From: an uncultured Halomicronema sp.
Lineage (GTDB): Bacteria; Cyanobacteriota; Cyanobacteriia; Phormidesmidales; Phormidesmidaceae
Direction: 5' to 3'
DNA length: 48,596 bases
Assembly (NCBI GenBank): GCA_937899725.1
Contig: CALCCA010000128.1
Coordinates: forward strand, 1-48,596
The notes beneath the pieces were generated by a model. It saw nothing but the letters and a program-made list of their open reading frames with translations. It did no database searches and had not been told where the DNA came from. Shown in pieces: positions 19,532 through 27,840 of this stretch (positions are counted from its first letter, which is position 1; the number at the start of each line of letters is the position of its first letter). A program made the translations under genes and the position numbers.

Positions 19532-19855
19532 TCTCATCTGATAGGGGCGATCGCAAAGCTGAATTGAAATTGAATGCGCAGCGGTTTATTCGCAGCTGCA
19601 TGCTGCCCCTGAAAATTTGAGCAAAACGCAGACATTGATGATCACGACGGGATGCCTGCAGCGACCATCGATCAGCGCTGAAATCTTTTGATTCAGCAGC
19701 GTTAGAGCGCTTGCTTTTCCAGCAAAATAGTGACTTCCAGCAAGCCTTTTTCCAGAAATGAAGGCCACCAACCCAGAACGCCAGCCGCTAATCGTCGATC
19801 AGCCCCGGTTGTGTGGGCTCTATAAGTAGGTCGCAACATCCGATCAGACCGCCAC
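19532..19855. other. 324-base intergenic region
   Basis: I see no gene here. Two short minus-strand frames have no recognisable features. There is a HIP1-like octamer near 19549 and a GCAGCTGC palindrome near 19591. The promoter of the next gene is presumably here, but no strong box is visible. Confidence 0.3.
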
Positions 19856-20767
19856 ATGATGCACCCTAATCCACTTTGGCAGATGTCTAACAAGTTAGTG
19901 AGAAAGGGCACAAGACTTGTCCAGCATTCAACCGAGGATATGACTCGCCTTCTGAGTCAAAGTTTCACGACGACACCCGTCACGAACAAAAAAGAGCTGC
20001 GAATCATTGGTTTGCGCAGAACTGGCAACCATACCGTGGCGGAATGGATCAAAGCCCAGCAACCGGGCCAAGTCGAACACCTCAACAATTTGGAAGTGAG
20101 GTGTAACCCCTATCGATATAAATACGAGAAAATTATTGACTTTTACCCAGAGCACACGCAATGGGCTCATAGGCATTATTTACCTTTAGCAAAAGGTGAT
20201 TTTGCTGATCTAGATTGCCTTATCTGCGGTTATGAAGATCATGCATTACCGAGTATTTATGATCCGATTTTCGAAAATTTTCATGATATATATCTCGGGA
20301 AAAGTGATCAGAGATTTGAAGTTTTAATTTTAAGGGACCCATTTAACCTATTTGCCAGTCGCTTTAAAAGCAATATGTTAGATGTGAAATCTACCCGGTT
20401 CACCGCTGTAGAGTTATGGATTCAGTATGCTAGGGAGTTTCTCGATGAAACGCAGTATCTCAAGCAGAACAAAGTTTGCATCAATTATAATCTGTGGGTT
20501 GATGATGTTGACTATCGCCGAAATATAGCAAAAACTTTGGGGCTAGAGTTCACAGATTCCGGCATCAACCGAGTAGCTAGCCTGGGCGGTGGCAGTTCAT
20601 TTGAAGGGCAACAGATGGACGGCAAAGGTAGCAAGATGCAGGTTTTAGACCGATGGAAGCATTTTGTTGATGACAACCGTTATCGAGAAATTTTCCAAAA
20701 TAAAACTCTGCTTGACTATTCTCAAAGAATTTTTGGGGACATTCCGGGGACGGATGTTCTGCTGTAA
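19856..20767 (+). CDS. sulfotransferase-like protein
   Basis: This 303-residue protein has two motifs that fit the sulfotransferase fold. One is a PAPS 5'-phosphosulfate loop-like IIGLRRTGNHTVAEW near residues 50-64. The other is a 3'-phosphate-binding-like LRDPFNLFASR near 158-168. Sulfotransferases move a sulfuryl group from PAPS to an acceptor; no acceptor can be inferred here. There is no signal peptide. The ATG at 19856 is followed by a second ATG, and an in-frame ATG at residue 10 is possible. From about 20100 to the stop the gene is visibly more AT-rich than its neighbours, with codons such as TTA, ATA and AAA, which suggests transfer from elsewhere. It is convergent with the aldo/keto reductase gene. 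The family assignment rests on motifs only. Confidence 0.65.
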   Translation: MMHPNPLWQMSNKLVRKGTRLVQHSTEDMTRLLSQSFTTTPVTNKKELRIIGLRRTGNHTVAEWIKAQQPGQVEHLNNLEVRCNPYRYKYEKIIDFYPEHTQWAHRHYLPLAKGDFADLDCLICGYEDHALPSIYDPIFENFHDIYLGKSDQRFEVLILRDPFNLFASRFKSNMLDVKSTRFTAVELWIQYAREFLDETQYLKQNKVCINYNLWVDDVDYRRNIAKTLGLEFTDSGINRVASLGGGSSFEGQQMDGKGSKMQVLDRWKHFVDDNRYREIFQNKTLLDYSQRIFGDIPGTDVLL

Positions 20768-20933
20768 GCTAACGCTCCTAGGTAAACATCCCCAACGATA
20801 ATGTGCCTGCTCTTTACAGTGAAAAGACTTCGAGAGTTGCTTGAAAATAGCGTCCCCGATGGCAGGAGTTTGGTACTGCCCAACCCTTGCCGAAAATTGT
20901 TTTTGTTAGGGAGATTATTTAAGAGCAGACCTC

Positions 20934-21905
20934 TTACCGCCAGGGTTGGGTAACGCGGCTGAGCTGTTCATATTCGGTCGTAGACATGGCCCACCCGAGG
21001 GCTCCAGCATTTTGGCGCGCCTGTTGAGCATTCTTCGCGCCGGGAATCGGTACCACATTACCGCCAGCAATGAGCCAGTTGAGCGCTACCTGAGCCGGAG
21101 TTTTGTCGTGGGCTTGAGCGATCGCCTGCAGCGTTTCAAGCACCAGCGCAATTTTAGTTAGGCCAGATTTGCTAAAGCGAGGGTTGAGTTTGCGGGCGCC
21201 TTCAGGAGCTTGATCGTTAGCTGCCGTATATTTGCCGGTGAGTAGGCCTTGTGCCAGCGGACTGTAGGCCAGAATGTTGACATTCAGCTGACGAGCCTTG
21301 TCCAGCACGCCGTTGGTCTCAATCTGGCGATGCAGCAGCGAATACTGCACCTGGTTGACGGCGAGGGGCACGCCCTGTTCAGCTAGATAGTCGTGGGCCA
21401 TTTGCATTTGTGCTGCGGAGTAGTTGCTGACCCCCACCGCTTTGATCCGTCCCTGTTTCACTTCATTGGCCAGGGCATTCATGAGGTCTTTTTGGCCCAG
21501 GAAAAAGTCTAGCGGCCAGTGCACCTGATAGAGATCAATGCAGGCCAGCTGTAGACGGGCCAAGCTAGCCGTCAACGTCTCTGAGACGGCTTGAGCTGAC
21601 CAGCGCCACGGCAGGGGAAAGTATTTCGTCGCGAGGAAAACCGGCTGGTCAGTGCGCTGTAAAAAGCGCCCGATTAACCGTTCTGATTCTCCGAGGCCAT
21701 ACACTTCAGCTGTATCAAAAAAGTTGGCTCCGGCCGCGATCGCCGCCGCAAATGCCTCATATAAATCGGCTTCGGTATAGTCTTTGCCATAGCTCCAAAA
21801 CAGGGAGTCGCCCCACGCCCAAGTGCCTACCCCCAGCGCTGGAATCGTGGGGCCATCGGGGGTTAGCGCGATCGCCTGGGGGGCAGACTGAAACGGTGCA
21901 TTCAT
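20934..21905 (-). CDS. aldo/keto reductase
   Basis: This 323-residue NADPH-dependent oxidoreductase has a TIM-barrel fold. The catalytic tetrad is complete: Asp64 and Tyr69 in FFDTAEVYG, Lys94 in LATKYFP, and His129 in IDLYQVHWP. The cofactor-binding C-terminal part reads VVPIPGAKNAQQARQNAGAL. It should reduce carbonyl compounds to alcohols; the substrate is unknown. I placed the start at the ATG at 21905 because the reductase-like sequence (PALGVGTWAWGD) begins soon after; the only upstream in-frame start is a TTG at 21971. Length is normal. It is the last of a minus-strand series (YaaW, J-domain, DUF3143, then this gene) and starts about 75 bases after the DUF3143 stop, so co-transcription is possible. 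Confidence 0.92.
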   Translation of the reverse strand: MNAPFQSAPQAIALTPDGPTIPALGVGTWAWGDSLFWSYGKDYTEADLYEAFAAAIAAGANFFDTAEVYGLGESERLIGRFLQRTDQPVFLATKYFPLPWRWSAQAVSETLTASLARLQLACIDLYQVHWPLDFFLGQKDLMNALANEVKQGRIKAVGVSNYSAAQMQMAHDYLAEQGVPLAVNQVQYSLLHRQIETNGVLDKARQLNVNILAYSPLAQGLLTGKYTAANDQAPEGARKLNPRFSKSGLTKIALVLETLQAIAQAHDKTPAQVALNWLIAGGNVVPIPGAKNAQQARQNAGALGWAMSTTEYEQLSRVTQPWR

Positions 21906-21980
21906 ACAGTGCTCAATCAACCCAATCGGGTTGCTTAGAATCTGTGGATCGGACTCTGGCTGCAGCGGCAAGCTGGCTGG

Positions 21981-22253
21981 CTACGGCCCGGAAAAAATTG
22001 CTTCTTCTAAATCTTGACGACTCAGCGAATATTTGAACACCCGCTGCACGTCTTCGCTACTGGCTGGCGCGTTGAGATAGCGCACGAGAATTGAATCCAC
22101 TTCCAGACTAATGTCGGCAGTCCAGTCAGTTTTTTCGACATGCCATTCATGGAGTTCTTCAGGATTTTGACGGCACCCTTGCTCGCGTAACCACTGCTCA
22201 ATTTCCGACAGGGGATGGTTATAGAGAGGCGTCTCAGCACTGGGCATGACCAT
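21981..22253 (-). CDS. DUF3143 family protein
   Basis: This is a 90-residue protein with the recognisable DUF3143 pattern: AETPLYNHPLSEIEQWLREQ near the start, WHVEKTDWTADISLEVDSI in the middle, and FKYSLSRQDLEEAIFSGP at the end. The family is small, soluble and found mostly in cyanobacteria, and its role is unknown. It is commonly encoded beside a J-domain gene. Here the J-domain gene lies immediately upstream with about 30 bases between, so a functional pairing is plausible. ATG codons at 22253 and 22247 are both possible starts; a GTG at 22268 would add five residues. Confidence 0.85.
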   Translation of the reverse strand: MVMPSAETPLYNHPLSEIEQWLREQGCRQNPEELHEWHVEKTDWTADISLEVDSILVRYLNAPASSEDVQRVFKYSLSRQDLEEAIFSGP

Positions 22254-22283
22254 AGGGCACAAACACACGGTTATGAAGTGAAC

Positions 22284-22913
22284 TTAAATTATTTTCGGAG
22301 AAAGGCTATTCGACGGCAAGGGTGGACGAGATTTCGTCTCATCCAGGGGGGGCATCGGTGGCGCGGTCGCGGGCGGCTCGGCATCAACTGCTGGCGCTAA
22401 CGACGGTGAAACGGGCGCAATTTCCGGGGTTGGCGGAGCGGCTAACACTGCGGGTTGACTAGCATCGGGATGCAGCACGATGGTGCCTTTAGCCCAACCG
22501 ACCGTAAAGACCAACACCAGACAGCCCACAAACGTCACTCCTAAGATAAACAGGGCAAACATTTCTCCCGGTGACAGCGGGCGATCGGTCGGGTCGAGAT
22601 AGGCGCTATCTTTGACCGATTGGCGACGTTCTGAGGCGGGTCGGTTGAGGTAATTCGGCGCTTGCATGACGGATAGCTTCGAAATACCGATGCTGTAGTC
22701 ATAGGTTAACCGCGACTGCGGGTTGCTCAGGGTGGCATAGGCCTCGTTCAACACTTTGAACTTTTCGGTCGCGATCGCCGCCGCCAGCGTTGTGGTATCC
22801 GGATGATAAAGCTTGCTGAGATCGCGATAGGCGCGACGAATTTCTTGCGGGGAAGCGGTCGGCCTCACCTGCAAGAGGGTGTAGTGATTGGGGGCGGTCT
22901 CTTGGTTGGTCAT
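22284..22913 (-). CDS. membrane-anchored J-domain protein (DnaJ-like)
   Basis: This is a 209-residue protein. Residues 10-75 form a J-domain with the essential HPD motif (His37-Pro-Asp in LYHPDTT) and the KFKVLNEAYATLSNPQSR helix. One membrane helix lies at about 117-140 (MFALFILGVTFVGCLVLVF), followed by a Pro/Ala-rich tail of about 60 residues. It lacks the Gly/Phe and zinc-finger parts of classical DnaJ, so it is a specialised co-chaperone that would recruit Hsp70 (DnaK) to a membrane site. The start is ATG. It sits 12 bases downstream of the YaaW-type gene and about 30 upstream of DUF3143, forming an apparent three-gene operon. Confidence 0.9.
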   Translation of the reverse strand: MTNQETAPNHYTLLQVRPTASPQEIRRAYRDLSKLYHPDTTTLAAAIATEKFKVLNEAYATLSNPQSRLTYDYSIGISKLSVMQAPNYLNRPASERRQSVKDSAYLDPTDRPLSPGEMFALFILGVTFVGCLVLVFTVGWAKGTIVLHPDASQPAVLAAPPTPEIAPVSPSLAPAVDAEPPATAPPMPPLDETKSRPPLPSNSLSPKII

Positions 22914-22925
22914 CGCCTGCCCTTA

Positions 22926-23774
22926 CTAACACTGGGCCAATTCGTACTGCTCTCCGCGGGTGAGGCGAATTTGCGCGAGGGCAAAAACGACAGGAATCAC
23001 GCGACCGTGGTTCGTCGCGATCGCCCGCCAGCCTAAATCAGCAAAAAACCAGGCCCACATGGCTGGTCCCAAAACGGCGAAAAAGCTGCGGGTCGCGGTG
23101 TATCGCGCCGCGTTTACCGCCATGCCCCGCGACGCCATACTGACGGCGACTCGACTGTGAATCTGCCCGGCCAGCGTCAATCCGCCCCGCTTCAACGTTT
23201 GAGCGGCCACCTGCCGCCGGGCCATCTGCACCGCAAACTGGCGAGCAATTTGCTGCAGCAACCAGGGTCGCACCACGGTGCTGACGGCGATCGCGCCGCT
23301 GCCTTTGACTAACAGCCCTAGGGGATTTTTCTGCAGTGGCAGTGGCAACGTCTGATATTCCGCACTGCCTACAATGGATTGTTGAACTTGGCGCTGCAGC
23401 AGGCGTTTTTCTGATTTAGGCAGTCGTTTCCAGGCTTTTTCCATGACGTGCAAAAACACCTCGGCCTCTAAATCAGTCGTCGAGAGGCAGTCGGAGTAGG
23501 CGATCCGCAGATGTTGGCACACCTGAATCAACGCCTGACGATAGGACACGCGATCGCAGCCCCCGGCAATCACTGTCAAACCATCAGCCGCCAAGTAGCG
23601 AAACCGCGCTTCGAGCTGGTTGAGCCAGGCCTGCCGTCCCGCCCGCTGCACGTCTGCCGGTTGGGGGGCACACATATAGTCCAAAGGGTTCAACTTGGGG
23701 CGAAACAATAATTCTGTCAGCGCCTGTAGTTCGTCATCCGTCGCGAGCTCAAGGGCAGAACGCAGTTCATCCAC
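22926..23774 (-). CDS. YaaW family protein
   Basis: This is a 282-residue protein. Its N-terminus, DELRSALELATDDELQALTELLF, is typical of the YaaW (UPF0174) family and is followed by the NPLDY motif. The middle part is soluble and helical (KAWKRLPKSEKRLLQRQVQ). The last 120 residues are Ala/Arg-rich with weakly hydrophobic helices. The biochemical role of the family is not known. The start must be GTG at 23774: no in-frame ATG exists nearby and this position gives the family N-terminus. It is the first gene of the minus-strand group with the J-domain and DUF3143 genes (12-base spacing). Confidence 0.8.
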   Translation of the reverse strand: MDELRSALELATDDELQALTELLFRPKLNPLDYMCAPQPADVQRAGRQAWLNQLEARFRYLAADGLTVIAGGCDRVSYRQALIQVCQHLRIAYSDCLSTTDLEAEVFLHVMEKAWKRLPKSEKRLLQRQVQQSIVGSAEYQTLPLPLQKNPLGLLVKGSGAIAVSTVVRPWLLQQIARQFAVQMARRQVAAQTLKRGGLTLAGQIHSRVAVSMASRGMAVNAARYTATRSFFAVLGPAMWAWFFADLGWRAIATNHGRVIPVVFALAQIRLTRGEQYELAQC

Positions 23775-23911
23775 GACAAGGTACCCGGTTGTGTCAAATC
23801 GTCTGTCTTATTCTAAGCACTCAGCCGAAACCCGCGCAAAAGGATGCGAAATGTTCAGTACGGCTTGAATCAGGTGATAGCGTATGAAGCAGCCGTGCTC
23901 AGCAAAACAAC

Positions 23912-25003
23912 ATGACCCTTCAAGATGTGGCAGTGGTGGGGGCGGGCCTGGCGGGTTTGGTCTGTGCCCGGCGATTACAACAGGCGGGCTACGCCGTCAC
24001 TGTTTTAGAAAAGTCTCGTGGCCTCGGCGGTCGCATGGCGACGCGACGCATCGACGGCAGTCCTCTCGATCATGGCGCGCGCTATGTGCAGCCCCAAAGT
24101 TCACAATTCCAGGCGCTGACGCAGCACTGGCTCGATCAGCAACTGTTGACGCCCTGGCAGCCCCACACCTATCGCCTCGATCTCATCGGCCAGCTCCACC
24201 CCAACCCCTTAACGGCTCCCTGCTATGTCGCCCCGGCTGGCATGTCAGCGCTGGGCAAAGCATTAGCCACTGGCCTCACTGTGCATCGGCAGCAGCGCGT
24301 CACCGCGATCGCCCTTGAAAGCGATACAACCTGGACGATCACGACCACGCGCACCGACGATGGCACTGCCCTCACCCACGACGCTAAAACGCTGGTCTTA
24401 GCCCTACCGGCTCCCCAAATTGCCGATTTGCTCGCGCCGCTACCAGAGATTGAAGAAATAGCTGAAATGAAGCGGGCGATCGCTGCCGTCACCTATGCCC
24501 CCTGCCTCACAGTGATGGCGCAATACACGTCCACCTCACAGGCCCCAGCTCCGCTGCCCTGTCCACCGACTGAACCCTGGATGGTTGAAGGTCACGTCGA
24601 AACGCCCTTCTTTTGGGTGGGGCTCGACAGCAGCAAGCGACAGGTGCCAGGGCTTAATGTTGTCTTGCATAGCAGCGATCGCTTTGCCGAACCGTGGCTA
24701 GATGCGCCCAACCTACAGCCCGCCGGAGAAGCGTTACTGGCGCAAGCGGGCAAGCTAATCGCCCCGTGGCTGGCGCATCCCGATCGCTGGCAAATCCATC
24801 GTTGGCGCTACGCCAGAGTCGAAACTCCCGGCCGCGATCGCATTCTCATCAGTTCAACCCCGGCACCGTTGGTGGCCGGTGGTGATTGGGGGGGCGATCG
24901 GCAGCTCGATACGGCTTTAGAATCGGGCTGGGCAGCGGCAGCAGCGATTCAAGCTCATTTCAGCGACAATCCTCTTCCCGACTTTCCCATCGGATTATTT
25001 TGA
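23912..25003 (+). CDS. FAD-dependent oxidoreductase, renalase/amine-oxidase-like
   Basis: This is a 363-residue flavoprotein. An N-terminal dinucleotide-binding motif (VVGAGLAGLVCARRL, GxGxxG at residues 9-14) is followed by LEKSRGLGGRMATRR, as in renalase-like and amine-oxidase-like enzymes. A C-terminal FAD-contacting segment reads LVAGGDWGGDRQLDTALESG. Related proteins oxidise reduced nicotinamide isomers or amines; the substrate here is not evident. There is no membrane segment or signal peptide. The start is ATG at 23912, divergent from the YaaW gene with about 140 bases between. Length is normal for the group. Confidence 0.85.
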   Translation: MTLQDVAVVGAGLAGLVCARRLQQAGYAVTVLEKSRGLGGRMATRRIDGSPLDHGARYVQPQSSQFQALTQHWLDQQLLTPWQPHTYRLDLIGQLHPNPLTAPCYVAPAGMSALGKALATGLTVHRQQRVTAIALESDTTWTITTTRTDDGTALTHDAKTLVLALPAPQIADLLAPLPEIEEIAEMKRAIAAVTYAPCLTVMAQYTSTSQAPAPLPCPPTEPWMVEGHVETPFFWVGLDSSKRQVPGLNVVLHSSDRFAEPWLDAPNLQPAGEALLAQAGKLIAPWLAHPDRWQIHRWRYARVETPGRDRILISSTPAPLVAGGDWGGDRQLDTALESGWAAAAAIQAHFSDNPLPDFPIGLF

Positions 25004-25254
25004 GATTGAGCCATCAAGGTTAATGCGCAATTTCAAACTTCGCAGACTTCATAGAGTTACGTGATTATATGGCGGTGTTTTGAGGGTGACGCTAGGCAAC
25101 GGACACATGCGACTCCGACTGGTTCGAAAGCTAGCCCTTACCCCTAAAGTGGGCTTAAATAAAGAAAATTTATCGAAAGGCCCAAATCTAGACTGTTGAT
25201 ATCGCTTGATATTGCTTTTCTGAGTCCCGTACTCCATATCCACATTCTCATTTC

Positions 25255-26229
25255 ATGACAAAATCAGGCAAATACCACGGGCAGCAGCTCAAAGCCCAAG
25301 AAGTCTTGCGTCTCTACGCAGCGGGAGAACGAGATTTTCGCGGCACCATTTTGAGGGGTAGCAACTTTCGTGGAGCCCATTTGTCGTGGGCAAATTTTAG
25401 CGGCGCAGATATTCGTGGAACTCTTTTCACAGAAGCACAACTCATTGGCAGCAATTTTTCAAGAACACATGCAGGCGTCACAAGAGGTTGGAGATTTCTA
25501 CAAGTACTTCTATTGCTGGCAATCTCTACAGGAGCTTCTTACATCGCTATCGTCACTTCTATATTTTTATTGACCGAATTTATTGATGGAGATTTCCAGA
25601 TTTTTTCATTAAACTCTTTTCCTGCAACTCTCCTTTTGCTCCTCAATTGTTTAATATGCCTTTACTTAATAATAAAAGGATATACCATTCAAACTGCTAG
25701 CATCATTGTGTTCTCTTATTCAATAACAGTTGCAATCTCTGTAGCGTACTGGAGCATGTTGAATGGTCAGCTAAGTGCAAATCATACAATATCAGCAATT
25801 GCAGCTTTTACAGGGATTAGCACCGTAACAGTCTCTTTCCTTTATGTGGGAGCAGTTCCCTTTACGGCGCTATTGCTATCAACAGCTAAAGTGACGATAT
25901 TATTACCAATTTTAGCTGCACAAATAATGATTCTTTCTACAACTGGCATTTCAGCATTGGAAGCAGTGGTCTCTACACTCTATATGTCTTCAGTTGTTTT
26001 AATTGCATGGCGTTCTCACAATATTAATGACTTTTTCAATGCTTCACTGAGTTTCAATTTACCATTGGCTATTGCTTTTAATTCGATTCTTGGGGGGACA
26101 TCTTTTAGAGGAGCAGATTTAACTGAAGCCGTTTTTGTTCAGGCACAACTTGGAGGGGTTGATTTTGTCGGCTCTACGAAAAGTCCAACAACTCTGACTC
26201 ATGTCCGCTGGCATGGATCAAAAAAATAA
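25255..26229 (+). CDS. membrane pentapeptide-repeat protein, N-terminal half (split gene)
   Basis: This is a 324-residue reading frame. Residues 25-72 are pentapeptide repeats (RGTILRGSNFRGAHLSWANF, then SGADIRGTLFTEAQL). About six membrane helices follow between residues 80 and 275. Repeats resume (GTSFRGADLTEAVFVQAQL). In related cyanobacterial proteins as I remember them, these parts continue without a break into a second repeat block and a C-terminal domain. Here the frame ends at TAA right after an A7 run (26220-26226), and the rest lies in the -1 frame downstream. From about 25450 the DNA is much more AT-rich than the neighbours. Possible explanations are a one-base loss in the A-tract, a reading error in the assembly, or deliberate slippage. 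The role of the family is unknown. Confidence 0.75.
   Translation: MTKSGKYHGQQLKAQEVLRLYAAGERDFRGTILRGSNFRGAHLSWANFSGADIRGTLFTEAQLIGSNFSRTHAGVTRGWRFLQVLLLLAISTGASYIAIVTSIFLLTEFIDGDFQIFSLNSFPATLLLLLNCLICLYLIIKGYTIQTASIIVFSYSITVAISVAYWSMLNGQLSANHTISAIAAFTGISTVTVSFLYVGAVPFTALLLSTAKVTILLPILAAQIMILSTTGISALEAVVSTLYMSSVVLIAWRSHNINDFFNASLSFNLPLAIAFNSILGGTSFRGADLTEAVFVQAQLGGVDFVGSTKSPTTLTHVRWHGSKK
26220..26229 (+). other. A AAA AAA slip site followed by TAA
   Basis: The heptamer A AAA AAA sits in the zero-frame register required for -1 slippage (TCA AAA AAA TAA). Slipping one base back gives AAA AAA ATA AAA and continues openly into the downstream frame. The joined product would have about 713 residues. 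Whether slippage happens is not known. Confidence 0.6.
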
Positions 26230-26276
26230 AATTAGCAGCATTTTTCAGCTATTTCAAGATACCTAACCCTCGTTTT

Positions 26277-27395
26277 TTGGATCTTCTTACTAAATTAGAA
26301 GGAGTAGAGCAAAACTTCTCTTTCTTGGATTTGGAAGGTCTTCACTTAGCCGGAGCAAAATTACACAGAGCACAACTCAAAGGTGCCTTTCTGAATAACT
26401 CGATTTTTGAAGATGCTGAACTTCACGGAGCTAATCTTACCGAGGCCCAATGCATCGGCACCGATTTCACGGGAGCCCACCTCACGGGAGCCTGTCTCGA
26501 AGCATGGAATATTGACGACACCACCGTTCTCACAGACATCGACTGTCAGTACGTGTTCTTAAAAGCAGAGCCAGATGCCCGAGGCGATCGCGAACGCCGT
26601 CCCCATAATCCTGACAAAATCTTTCAGCCCGGCGACTTCGAGAAATTTTTCAAAGAAATGCTCGATACGGTGCAGATTCTCATCCGCAATGGCGTCGATC
26701 CTGTTGCGTTCAAAGCGGCCTTTGAGCAGGTGATGGTCACCGATCCTGACATCACTCGCGAATCAGTGCAAGCGATGGAAAAGCAGGGTGAAGATGTACT
26801 GCTCACCTTGAAAGTGCCGGAGGGCAATGACAAAGCCCAGGTCGAGCGCAGTTGGGATGACGGCTATCAGCGCGGGCTTAAGGCTGGTTACACCAGCGGC
26901 TTGCTCGAAGGCCAAACCCAGCGCGCCGATGATGTCAAAGAAGTCGCGCTAGGCTTCGGGCAATTACTGTCTTCAATTCAAATCACTAATATGAACAATC
27001 CGATTAATACCGGCGACGGGGGCTTCATCAACACCGGCAGCATGGAGGGCAACGTCGTCAACCTGGGCGAACTCAGCGGTCAGGTGAGTGTGCAAATTAA
27101 CCAGCTCCCTGACATGGCTGCGAGTGCCGATCAACCCAATCTCAAAGACCTGTTGCTCCAGCTCAAGGCAGCAGTTGACGACGATACTGAACTCAGCGCC
27201 GACGAAAAAGTCGAGGCACTGGGCGAGGTGGCGAAGCTGGCCAAGGCGGGAACGAATCCGCAGGAAAACGCGATGCAGCGCATGGCTAAGCGAGCGACGG
27301 ATGCGCTGAAATCGATCGCCGAGCCGCTGAGTGAAGCCTCGAAGCTAGCGACAGTGTGCAAATCTTTGCTGCCGATGATTTTGACCCTGTTTTAG
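26277..27395 (+). CDS. pentapeptide-repeat protein, C-terminal half (continues 25255-26229 in the -1 frame)
   Basis: This frame is open from at least 26220 to 27395. The first possible start is a TTG at 26277, and no in-frame ATG occurs until about 26659, which argues that it is not an independent gene. The translation opens with pentapeptide repeats (FSFLDLEGLHLAGAKLHRAQ to about residue 75). A conserved linker follows (WNIDDTTVLTDIDCQYVFL), then a soluble domain (GDFEKFFKEMLDTVQILIRN), a segment with NMNNPINTGDGGFINTG, and a helical tail. From about 26450 the base composition returns to the GC-rich genome type. Joined with the upstream frame it makes one normal-looking protein of this cyanobacterial family. 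Confidence 0.75.
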   Translation: MDLLTKLEGVEQNFSFLDLEGLHLAGAKLHRAQLKGAFLNNSIFEDAELHGANLTEAQCIGTDFTGAHLTGACLEAWNIDDTTVLTDIDCQYVFLKAEPDARGDRERRPHNPDKIFQPGDFEKFFKEMLDTVQILIRNGVDPVAFKAAFEQVMVTDPDITRESVQAMEKQGEDVLLTLKVPEGNDKAQVERSWDDGYQRGLKAGYTSGLLEGQTQRADDVKEVALGFGQLLSSIQITNMNNPINTGDGGFINTGSMEGNVVNLGELSGQVSVQINQLPDMAASADQPNLKDLLLQLKAAVDDDTELSADEKVEALGEVAKLAKAGTNPQENAMQRMAKRATDALKSIAEPLSEASKLATVCKSLLPMILTLF

Positions 27396-27525
27396 AGTTG
27401 CCTAGCCTCTAGAGTTTCCGTAGACCTGGCGGGGGCTATCCTCAAAATGGTCTGGTAAGGGTTTGATGCTGGCTAGGAATATCCCCACTAGCATAGAGAC
27501 AGAGGGGCTAGTTGAGGTTTTGGCC

Positions 27526-27840
27526 ATGACTTTGAATGCAACCGAGTATAAATACATTCAGCTCGACGAAGCGGGTACGGCAATCATTGCCAGTAGCTCA
27601 ATGAAAGTGGTCGAGCTGATTACCTCTCATCTGGCCTATGGTTGGAGCCCAGAGGAGCTGCATTTCCAGTATCCCCACATCAGCCTGAGTCAAGTATATT
27701 CAGCGCTGGCGTACTACTGGGATCATCAACAGGCGATGGATGCCGACATGCAACAACGATTAGAACGTGTTGCTGTCCTCAAAGAAGAAGTCCCTGCTGC
27801 GATTACAGCAAAATTGCAATCCCAAGGGTTGTTGTCTTGA
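27526..27840 (+). CDS. DUF433 family protein, probable antitoxin
   Basis: This is a 104-residue protein with a DUF433-like core: YIQLDEAGTAIIASSSMKVV followed by LAYGWSPEELHFQYPHISLS and QVYSALAYYWDH, which is a short winged-helix type domain. Such proteins are usually encoded directly before a PIN-like DUF5615 protein and are thought to act as the antitoxin or partner. That is the arrangement here: the next gene overlaps the stop codon. I chose the ATG at 27526 because it lies close to the domain; ATG at 27466 is an alternative. The pair follows the split pentapeptide gene by about 130 bases. Confidence 0.82.
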   Translation: MTLNATEYKYIQLDEAGTAIIASSSMKVVELITSHLAYGWSPEELHFQYPHISLSQVYSALAYYWDHQQAMDADMQQRLERVAVLKEEVPAAITAKLQSQGLLS

